Below, in pieces: positions 1 through 5,350 of a DNA stretch of 6,298 nt. Where the stretch lies: assembly GCA_027053375.1 (NCBI GenBank), contig JALUJC010000370.1, positions 1 to 6,298 on the forward strand. Direction: 5' to 3'. Every line of letters begins with the position of its first letter. Position 1 is the first letter of the stretch. Under the pieces are notes generated by a model. The model searched no databases. It saw only the letters and a program-made list of their open reading frames with translations, and had not been told where the DNA came from. This DNA comes from Caldifarciminota bacterium. GTDB lineage: Bacteria; Hydrothermota; Hydrothermia; S141-80. A program made the translations under genes and the position numbers.

Positions 1-293
1 GCCTGATAGCGGGTTTGAATGCCCTCCCGATCCACGGTTCGTCCAAGCCGGATCTCCAGCTCAAAGGGTCCCAGAGAGATCTCCAGCTGGTGGTAACGGC
101 GAGGCTCTCCGTCCGGATCCACCGGATCGGTTCGCACCACCAGGGTGTCTTCCTCCAGCATCACATGAATGGCATCCCGGGGAATCCCGGGAAGGGCCAC
201 TTCGGCGACAAACGCCTGATCGGTCTCATACAGATTCGTCGGGGGACGTCCTGGCTTCTGTCCCCACAGCACTTCCAGAAACTCACGATACAT
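1..293 (-). CDS. hsp20: Small heat-shock protein (Hsp20/alpha-crystallin family), C-terminus cut by window edge
   Basis: ATP-independent holdase chaperone that binds unfolding proteins in the cytoplasm and keeps them refoldable. Translating the minus strand from the ATG at 293-291 gives 97 residues before the window ends. After a short N-terminal arm (MYREFLEVLWGQ) comes a typical alpha-crystallin domain: NLYETDQAFVAEVALPGIP at about residues 21-39, then DAIHVMLEEDTLVV, and YHQLEISLGPFELEIRL, matching the family's YHRxERxxGxFxRxxxLP strand. The G-x-L motif and C-terminal I-x-I anchor would lie beyond the edge. The ATG overlaps the metE stop by one base (TGATG), so translation is probably coupled to metE; an in-frame GTG directly before the ATG is an alternative start. 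No separate promoter or CIRCE-type heat-shock operator is visible upstream. Family assignment is by motif pattern; the partner and heat inducibility are unknown. Confidence 0.88.
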   Translation of the reverse strand, partial: MYREFLEVLWGQKPGRPPTNLYETDQAFVAEVALPGIPRDAIHVMLEEDTLVVRTDPVDPDGEPRRYHQLEISLGPFELEIRLGRTVDREGIQTRYQ

Positions 294-1411
294 CACGAGG
301 CCTGCCTCCGAAGGTTCCGGGCCGCCGTGGTGATGGCCCGGAGTTTCTCATAGGCCACATGGAGCGAACGGGTTCGCAGCCCGCAGTCGGGGTTCAACCA
401 GAGTTTCTCTGCCATTCCGTGATAGGCTTCCACAGCCCGTTCCACCCGTCCCTGGATCTCCTCCGGGGTTTCCACCCGGTTGCGGTGCACGTCCACCACA
501 CCGAGCCCGATTTCGCGTCGCTCTCCCCGGGCATAGAATTCTCCCAGGATCTCAAAATTGTCCTTGTTGGCGAATTCCAGGGCCAGGTGGTCCACATCCA
601 TCTCCAGGATATGCGGGTAGAGCAAAAGGTAATCACTGTAACAGATATGGATGCTCAGCTTTACACCCTTTTCCCGGAGCCCCTGAACCGAGCGGTTGAA
701 AGACTCCACCACAATGGAGATCTCTTCCGGGTGGGTGGTCGCCGCGGGCTCATCAATCTGGATCCATCGTGCCCCGGCTTCCACCAGGGCCTCCAGATTG
801 GGAAGAATAATCTCCTCCGCAATGGCATAGGTCAGATCTTCCTTGGCCCGGTATTTCCGCTCCATCAACCGGGGATAGCGGGACCGGAGCCGGGCTTCGT
901 AGTACTCATTGAACGACCAGTCTGCCAGCGTATAGGCACCCGTGACGGGGACCTTCAGGGGACGTCGGGCATGCTGGAGATTGTAGCGAAATTCCTGGAC
1001 GTGGTATGCATCCCGGGCCCGTACCGGACCGGTGGCCGCAGCCTTGCGGTAATACTTGTTGTCAAAGGAACGCACATGTCCCAGAAACGTAAATCCATCG
1101 GAATGCCGCACAGGATATTCGTACATCTCAATGCGACGGGCTTCTCCATCGTACACCACGTCCAGACCCGCCGTTTCCAGAAAACGAAGGTTAAAAAGCG
1201 CCGCAAAATCCCGGATGGTGTCCCGGGTGTGTTCTCCCCGATCCAGCCTTTCCAGATAGGCCCGTCCTTCTTCCATCAGGCCCACCCGTTCGCTCCAGGC
1301 AAGCAGATCCTGTCGTTCCGCCTCGCGCAGGGGCTGCCCACGCAGGGCTTTTACCACCCACGGAGGCTTGGGCAGGCTACCGATTTCCTGTGTTGGAAAC
1401 AACGTGTTCAT
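293..1411 (-). CDS. metE: Cobalamin-independent methionine synthase family protein, C-terminal catalytic domain only (core-MetE/YxjG-like)
   Basis: Transfers a methyl group to homocysteine to make methionine. The 372-residue product matches only the C-terminal catalytic half of the roughly 750-residue classical MetE and starts with the barrel opening LFPTQEIGSLPKP. The zinc and homocysteine site is complete: H255 and C257 (IHICYSD), E279 (LALEFANKD) and C343 (LNPDCGLRTR), equivalent to E. coli His641, Cys643, Glu665 and Cys726. IQIDEPA at 217-223 is also typical. Because the N-terminal half is missing, the methyl donor may be a methyl-corrinoid or a folate form rather than methyl-THF-polyglutamate; this is inference from known core MetE proteins. 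The frame is open up to an ATG at 1444, but that start lies before the AAGGAGGA Shine-Dalgarno (1428-1421) and overlaps guaA, so I chose the ATG at 1411-1409, 10 bases after AGGAGG. The adjacent GTG at 1414, with 7-base spacing, is equally possible. Fourth-to-last gene boundary: guaA ends 19 bases upstream and hsp20 overlaps the stop. Confidence 0.9.
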   Translation of the reverse strand: MNTLFPTQEIGSLPKPPWVVKALRGQPLREAERQDLLAWSERVGLMEEGRAYLERLDRGEHTRDTIRDFAALFNLRFLETAGLDVVYDGEARRIEMYEYPVRHSDGFTFLGHVRSFDNKYYRKAAATGPVRARDAYHVQEFRYNLQHARRPLKVPVTGAYTLADWSFNEYYEARLRSRYPRLMERKYRAKEDLTYAIAEEIILPNLEALVEAGARWIQIDEPAATTHPEEISIVVESFNRSVQGLREKGVKLSIHICYSDYLLLYPHILEMDVDHLALEFANKDNFEILGEFYARGERREIGLGVVDVHRNRVETPEEIQGRVERAVEAYHGMAEKLWLNPDCGLRTRSLHVAYEKLRAITTAARNLRRQAS

Positions 1412-1420
1412 CACGCACTG

Positions 1421-1428
1421 TCCTCCTT
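1421..1428 (-). promoter_or_regulatory. Strong Shine-Dalgarno of metE
   Basis: On the minus strand this reads AAGGAGGA, a near-perfect anti-16S match. It lies in the short gap between the guaA stop (1433-1431) and a tandem GTG-ATG start pair (1414-1409). It decides the metE start, because the upstream in-frame ATG at 1444 would place the ribosome-binding site inside the coding sequence. It is the strongest ribosome-binding site in the window, so this gene may be translated more independently than the directly overlapping genes around it. Confidence 0.85.
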
Positions 1429-1430
1429 CC

Positions 1431-2966
1431 TCATTCCCATTCAATGGTGGCCGGCGGTTTGGAAGTGATGTCCAGCACCACCCGGTTCACCCCGGGTACC
1501 TCTCCCGTCCATCTGCGGGCAATCCGTTCCAGAAAAGTTTCAGGGAGATAGGACCACCGGGCCGTCATGCCGTCGGTGCTCTCCACCGCACGCAACACCA
1601 TCACGTCCTGATAGGTGCGCCGATCGCCCATCACACCCACACTCTGTACGGGAAGCAGCACCGGGAACAGCTGCCACAGTGAACTGTAGATTCCCGCCCG
1701 TCGGGCCTCCTCCTCCAGAATGCGATCGGCTTTCTGAATGCGGGCCACACGCTCGGGTGTGACCTCTCCCACGATCCGCACGGCAAAACCAGGACCGGGA
1801 AAGGGATGCCGCTCCAGCACATCCTGCGGCAATCCAAGGATTCTGCCAATCTCCCGCACCTCGTCCTTGAACAGTTCTCGGAAAGGTTCCAGCAGCGCAA
1901 ACCCAATTTCCTCTGGCAATCCACCCACGTTGTGGTGCGATTTGATCACCTCCGCGGGTCCCCGGGAGTGTCCACTTTCAATCACATCGGGATACAGGGT
2001 CCCCTGTGCAAGGAATGCGACGTTCCCGGGAAGCTGGCGCGCGTATGCGCGAAAAACCTCAATGAACGTGTGGCCGATCTGCTTTCGTTTTTCTTCCGGA
2101 TCCACCACGCCCTGAAGAACCCGGAAAAAGCGTTCCCGTTCGTCCAGCAGCGTCAAATGGCGGAGATGCCCAAAAAGCTTCCGAATCCGTGCCGGTTCAT
2201 CCCATTTTAACAACCCCGTGTCCACAAACACCGCGTACAGCTGATCCGGGATGGCACGGTGAAGCAACGCTGCGAGAACCGACGAATCCACCCCACCCGA
2301 GAGGGCAAGCATGACCCCACGGTCTCCCACCTGTTCCCGGATGGACGCAATCGTTCGGCCCACGAAATCCTCCAGATCCCAGGAGGGTTCCATCCCTGCC
2401 ACGCGCGTGAGGAAATTCTGGAGGATCTGTCGTCCAAACTGGGTATGGCTGACTTCAGGGTGAAACTGCAATCCATACCGCCGGCGTTGCGTATCCCCCA
2501 TGGCGGCGATCGGGGTGTCCTCCGTGGCGGCAAGCACCTCAAACCCCGGGGGAAGCGCTTCCACCCGGTCCCCATGACTCATCCACACCCGGAAGTGCTG
2601 GGGAAGATTCGCAAACAGTTCGTTGGCTTCCAGAATATGAAGTTCTGCGGGACCGTATTCCTGCGCGGGGGATTTTTCCACACGTCCGCCGAGATCGTGC
2701 GCCATCCACTGCATGCCGTAGCAGATCCCCAGCACCGGGAGATCCCAGGACCACAGCGAGGGATGCGGACGTGGAGCTGCGGGATCATACACGCTCTGGG
2801 GTCCCCCGGACAGCACCACGGCACCCGGAAGCGGTGATGTCCCATCGGGTTTCCAGTCGGGTGCCTCAATGCGGGAAAAAACCCCGATTTCCCGCATACG
2901 CCGGGCAATCAGCTTGGTATACTGGGACCCGAAATCCAGGATGACCACCCAGTCTCGTGGGGTCAT
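1431..2966 (-). CDS. guaA: GMP synthase (glutamine-hydrolysing)
   Basis: Amidates XMP to GMP using ATP and glutamine, the last step of guanine nucleotide synthesis, in the cytoplasm. The 511-residue product has the full two-domain layout and is close to the usual 510-525. Residues 6-190 are a class I glutamine amidotransferase: LDFGSQYTKLIARR, SGGPQSVYD (53-61), nucleophile C82 in ICYGMQ, and H169/E171 in FHPEV. The ATP-pyrophosphatase domain follows, with the P-loop LSGGVDSS (222-229), FVDTGLL, GHTFIEVF, QGTLYPDVIES and KSHHNVGGLP. The C-terminal dimerisation domain holds FPGPGFAVR and ends VLDITSKPPATIEWE, a very typical terminus. The ATG overlaps the purD stop as ATGA, with AGGTGATGGA just upstream as a Shine-Dalgarno inside the purD end. 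No key residue is missing and I see no sign of transfer. Co-transcription with purD puts two purine steps together. Confidence 0.98.
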   Translation of the reverse strand: MTPRDWVVILDFGSQYTKLIARRMREIGVFSRIEAPDWKPDGTSPLPGAVVLSGGPQSVYDPAAPRPHPSLWSWDLPVLGICYGMQWMAHDLGGRVEKSPAQEYGPAELHILEANELFANLPQHFRVWMSHGDRVEALPPGFEVLAATEDTPIAAMGDTQRRRYGLQFHPEVSHTQFGRQILQNFLTRVAGMEPSWDLEDFVGRTIASIREQVGDRGVMLALSGGVDSSVLAALLHRAIPDQLYAVFVDTGLLKWDEPARIRKLFGHLRHLTLLDERERFFRVLQGVVDPEEKRKQIGHTFIEVFRAYARQLPGNVAFLAQGTLYPDVIESGHSRGPAEVIKSHHNVGGLPEEIGFALLEPFRELFKDEVREIGRILGLPQDVLERHPFPGPGFAVRIVGEVTPERVARIQKADRILEEEARRAGIYSSLWQLFPVLLPVQSVGVMGDRRTYQDVMVLRAVESTDGMTARWSYLPETFLERIARRWTGEVPGVNRVVLDITSKPPATIEWE

Positions 2967-4240
2967 TCCATCACCTGAAGCGGGATGTTCTGGGCCACGT
3001 CACTCCGCCACTGCGCCCCATCAAAACGCACGTGGGAGAGATGGGTGTAGGCCCGATCCCGTGCTTCTTCCAGTGTTTTGCCTTCTGCCACCACCGTGAC
3101 CACCCGGCCCCCCGAGGTGACCCACTGGTCCTGCTCTTCCCGGATTCCCGCCCAGAACAGATGGACCTGCGGGTCATCCAGTGTCCGAACAACCACCGGT
3201 CGACCCAGGTGGGGATTTTCGGGGTATCCCTCACTGGCCAGAACCACCCCCACCACGGCCCGGTCGGGCGCCACACGGAGATCCGATTCTTCCAGTCTCC
3301 CTTCCCAGGCAAGCAGAAAAGCCTCCAGCAGGTCTCCATCCAGCCGGGGAATCAGCACCTGAGCTTCCGGATCTCCAAAACGAACATTGTATTCCAGCAC
3401 CCGGGGTCCCTCCTCGGTTAACATCAACCCCAGATAGAGCACACCGGTGTAGGTCAGCCCTTCCTGGCGCAATCCCTCCAGGGTGGGAAACACCACCTCC
3501 TCATAAATCTGCGCACGGACCTCCGGCGCCACATAAGGAACGGGTGAAAACGCCCCCATCCCTCCCGTGTTGGGTCCGCGATCTCCTGTAAGAAGGCGCT
3601 TGTAGTCGCGGGCTTCCCCGAGATGCCGCAGACTCTTCCCATCCAGAAGAAGAAACAGCGAGACCTCCTCTCCATCCAGAAATTCCTCCACCACCACCTT
3701 CCGGGAAGCCTCCCCGAATTTCCCTTCAAGCAGATATGCCTCCAGGACATTCCGGAGCTCCACCGGGGTATGGGCCACCGTGACCCCCTTCCCCGCAGCA
3801 AGACCATCCGCCTTCACAACCGCCGGCAGGGTGCTCCGTCGCACCACCTCATCCAGGTCGTCCCCCCGTCCCACCACCTGAAAGGATGCGGTGGGGACCC
3901 CGTGTTTCCGCATAAACTGTTTGGCGCGAACTTTGCTTCCCTCCAGAAAGGACACGCGAGCCGTAGGAGAGAACACACGCACCGGACCTTCCTCCAGCGC
4001 CTCTTTCACACCCTGAACAATGGGATCCTCAGGACCGATCACCACGAATTCCACACCCAGATCCCGAACCACCCTGCGAAGCACGTCCAGGTCCCGGATA
4101 TCCACAGGAAGCACTTCCGCCACATCCCGCATGCCGGGGTTCCCTGGCGCAACAAACAGACGGTCCACCAGGGGTGATCGGGAAATCCCCCATGCGAGTG
4201 CATGCTCCCGAGCACCCTTCCCGATAACGATTACCCTCAT
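2963..4240 (-). CDS. purD: Phosphoribosylamine--glycine ligase (GAR synthetase)
   Basis: Joins glycine to 5-phosphoribosylamine with ATP, the second step of de novo purine synthesis. The 425 residues match the usual monofunctional bacterial length of about 420-430; there is no PurM or PurN fusion. Visible in order: N-terminal MRVIVIGKGAREHALAW, APGNPG (31-36), VIGPEDPIVQG (67-77), the ATP-grasp segment VVKADGLAAGKGV (141-153), VEEFLDGEEVSLF (184-196), DRGPNTGGMGAFSP (220-233) and the signature YNVRFGDPEAQV (284-295), whose E283, N285 and E292 region binds metal-ATP. The start is supported by the family N-terminus and by GAGGT five bases upstream of the ATG. It is the first gene of the leftward unit, about 30 bases downstream of the leftward promoter. 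GKGAREH in place of the commoner GxGGREH is a mild variation. Assignment is secure. Confidence 0.98.
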   Translation of the reverse strand: MRVIVIGKGAREHALAWGISRSPLVDRLFVAPGNPGMRDVAEVLPVDIRDLDVLRRVVRDLGVEFVVIGPEDPIVQGVKEALEEGPVRVFSPTARVSFLEGSKVRAKQFMRKHGVPTASFQVVGRGDDLDEVVRRSTLPAVVKADGLAAGKGVTVAHTPVELRNVLEAYLLEGKFGEASRKVVVEEFLDGEEVSLFLLLDGKSLRHLGEARDYKRLLTGDRGPNTGGMGAFSPVPYVAPEVRAQIYEEVVFPTLEGLRQEGLTYTGVLYLGLMLTEEGPRVLEYNVRFGDPEAQVLIPRLDGDLLEAFLLAWEGRLEESDLRVAPDRAVVGVVLASEGYPENPHLGRPVVVRTLDDPQVHLFWAGIREEQDQWVTSGGRVVTVVAEGKTLEEARDRAYTHLSHVRFDGAQWRSDVAQNIPLQVME

Positions 4241-4257
4241 GACCGACCTCGTTTCAT
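4237..4257 (-). other. Six-codon open frame in the purD leader (possible leader peptide)
   Basis: In the purD 5' leader the minus strand reads ATG AAA CGA GGT CGG TCA TGA, encoding MKRGRS. Its stop overlaps the purD start as ATGA, the same geometry as the purD/guaA junction. The purD Shine-Dalgarno GAGGT (4250-4246) lies inside it. It starts about 12 bases after the predicted transcript start and has no Shine-Dalgarno of its own. It could be a coupling mini-ORF or simple chance; a frame this short carries no coding signal by itself. Confidence 0.2.
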
Positions 4258-4275
4258 GCTGGATGTTTACCTGGA

Positions 4276-4304
4276 ATTATACTCCCCAAGCGGGAATTCT
4301 TCAA
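4276..4304 (-). promoter_or_regulatory. Leftward sigma-70-type promoter for purD-guaA-metE-hsp20
   Basis: On the minus strand, the -35 box TTGAAG (4304-4299) is followed by a 17-bp spacer and a consensus -10 TATAAT (4281-4276). Transcription should begin near 4269, giving a leader of roughly 25-30 bases that includes the purD Shine-Dalgarno. The -35 box is half of the central palindrome and directly abuts the rightward -35. The leader is too short for a purine or T-box riboswitch. Confidence 0.82.
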
Positions 4305-4333
4305 TTGAAGCGCCCGCCCGGGGGGAGTATAAT
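4305..4333 (+). promoter_or_regulatory. Rightward sigma-70-type promoter for the DAHP synthase-aroA unit
   Basis: TTGAAG (4305-4310), a 17-bp spacer and TATAAT (4328-4333) give an optimal layout and a consensus -10. Only six bases (TGAACG) separate the -10 from the DAHP synthase ATG at 4340, so the predicted transcription start is the A of the start codon, or within a base or two of it. The mRNA is therefore probably leaderless, which also rules out a transcribed attenuator or riboswitch from this promoter. Confidence 0.83.
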
Positions 4334-4339
4334 TGAACG

Positions 4340-5350
4340 ATGGTTTTGCTAATCCTGGAGAACACCCGGCAGGAGACGGTGGAGCACGTGCGCAATCAGC
4401 TTGCACGTCGGGGCGTCGTGGCGGAGATCTGGGATCGCTTCCCGGAAGTGGTGGTGGTCCCCGATAAAAACGTTTCCCGTGACATTCTGGAGAGTCTTTC
4501 GGGGGTTCGCCGGGTGGTTCCTCTCCGGGTTCCCTATCCTCGCATCGCCCGTGCCCTCAAGGAAACCCCTCATGTGTTCCACGTGGGTGAGGTCCAGGTG
4601 GGTGGAACCTTCACCCTGATCGCCGGACCCTGCGCGGCGGAGAGCCGGGACATGGTGCTGGAGACCGCGCATTTTCTTGCAGAACACGGGATTCGGTTGC
4701 TGCGGGGTGGCGCCTACAAACCCCGAACCAGCCCCTATGCCTTTCAGGGAGAGGAAGAACGTGCCCTGGACTGGCTTCGTGAGGCGGCGGATCGTTATGG
4801 TATGGCTGTGGTTTCGGAGGCTCTTGTTCCCGAACATCTGCCGCTCATGCGGGACCGGGTGGATATGATTCAGATCGGCGCCCGGAACATGCACAACCCC
4901 CCCCTTCTTCGTGCCGCCGCACACACCGGAAAACCCATCCTCCTCAAGCGGGGGTTCTCCGCCACCTACGAGGAATGGCTTCTGGCCGCAGAGTATATCG
5001 CACTGGAAGGCAACACAAACATTTTGCTTTGCGAACGCGGCATCCGGACCTTTGAGCGTGCACTTCGTTTCACCCTGGACATCAGTGCTGTGCCCTACCT
5101 GAAACGAGAGACCTATCTGCCGGTCTGTGTGGATCCATCCCACGCGTCGGGACAGAGAGAAATGGTTCCGGCCCTTGCCCGTGCCGCCCTGGCCGCAGGC
5201 GCAGACGCGGTGATGGTGGAAGTCCACCCACACCCGGAAAAAGCACGTTCAGACGGTCCCCAGGCGCTGGATTTCCCCCTGTTTACCCATATGGTGGACA
5301 CACTGAACCAGCTTCTGGAAACCCAGCAGCCTCCCCTCCATCTCCCGTGA
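4340..5350 (+). CDS. aroF: 3-deoxy-7-phosphoheptulonate (DAHP) synthase, class I-beta, with N-terminal regulatory-type domain
   Basis: Condenses phosphoenolpyruvate with erythrose 4-phosphate to DAHP, the committed step of the shikimate pathway to aromatic amino acids. At 336 residues it matches Thermotoga-type enzymes. Residues 1-70 look like the ferredoxin-like domain of this subgroup, which mediates feedback inhibition by Tyr or Phe in characterised members. The barrel has IAGPCAAES (94-102), LRGGAYKPRTSPYAFQG (121-137) with K127/R129, IQIGARNMHN (177-186), LLKRGF (201-206), CERGIRTFE (231-239) and VDPSHASG (264-271). All four metal ligands are present: C98, H268, E294 (VMVEVHP) and D305 (SDGPQAL). 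No chorismate mutase domain is fused at either end. The ATG fits the family N-terminus and has no Shine-Dalgarno at normal spacing; a GGGGAG 12 bases upstream overlaps the promoter. aroA overlaps the stop codon. The choice of symbol among aroF/aroG/aroA-type names is conventional only. Confidence 0.97.
   Translation: MVLLILENTRQETVEHVRNQLARRGVVAEIWDRFPEVVVVPDKNVSRDILESLSGVRRVVPLRVPYPRIARALKETPHVFHVGEVQVGGTFTLIAGPCAAESRDMVLETAHFLAEHGIRLLRGGAYKPRTSPYAFQGEEERALDWLREAADRYGMAVVSEALVPEHLPLMRDRVDMIQIGARNMHNPPLLRAAAHTGKPILLKRGFSATYEEWLLAAEYIALEGNTNILLCERGIRTFERALRFTLDISAVPYLKRETYLPVCVDPSHASGQREMVPALARAALAAGADAVMVEVHPHPEKARSDGPQALDFPLFTHMVDTLNQLLETQQPPLHLP

Larger units (their letters stand above)
4275..4334. 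repeat. 60-bp dyad forming the divergent promoter region
   Basis: AATTATACTCCCC (4275-4287) and its exact reverse complement GGGGAGTATAATT (4322-4334) form 13-bp perfect arms. The palindrome CTTCAATTGAAG (4299-4310) lies on exactly the same centre, between 4304 and 4305. The two 11-bp stretches between centre and arms are not symmetric: AAGCGGGAATT on the left, CGCCCGCCCGG on the right. The symmetric parts are therefore just the -35 and -10 elements and their immediate flanks. This argues for paired promoters rather than a random hairpin. The central palindrome could also serve as an operator for a dimeric regulator. Confidence 0.9.

Noticed and set aside
293..420. CIRCE or other heat-shock operator before hsp20
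   Set aside because: No TTAGCACTC/GAGTGCTAA-like inverted repeat or clear TATAAT-type box was seen in the metE 3' end on the minus strand.
1412..1444. Upstream ATG at 1444 as the metE start
   Set aside because: It would add 11 residues unlike the family N-terminus, overlap guaA and bury the AAGGAGGA Shine-Dalgarno inside the gene.
359..1468. A 369-codon plus-strand open frame antisense to metE
   Set aside because: It mirrors the codon phase of a clearly real metE with all catalytic residues. The translation has no recognisable domain, is rich in His/Pro/Arg, and lacks a ribosome-binding site.
4241..4275. Purine riboswitch, T-box or SAM leader before purD
   Set aside because: The predicted leader is only about 25-30 bases, too short for any of these structures. 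The gap before metE (19 bases) is also too short.
4275..4334. Dyad as an intrinsic terminator or transcribed hairpin
   Set aside because: Both flanking genes point away from it, there is no T-run after either arm, and predicted transcription starts lie outside the dyad.
4349..5233. A 294-codon minus-strand open frame antisense to the DAHP synthase
   Set aside because: The plus-strand gene carries all metal ligands and family motifs, and the antisense translation resembles nothing known to me.
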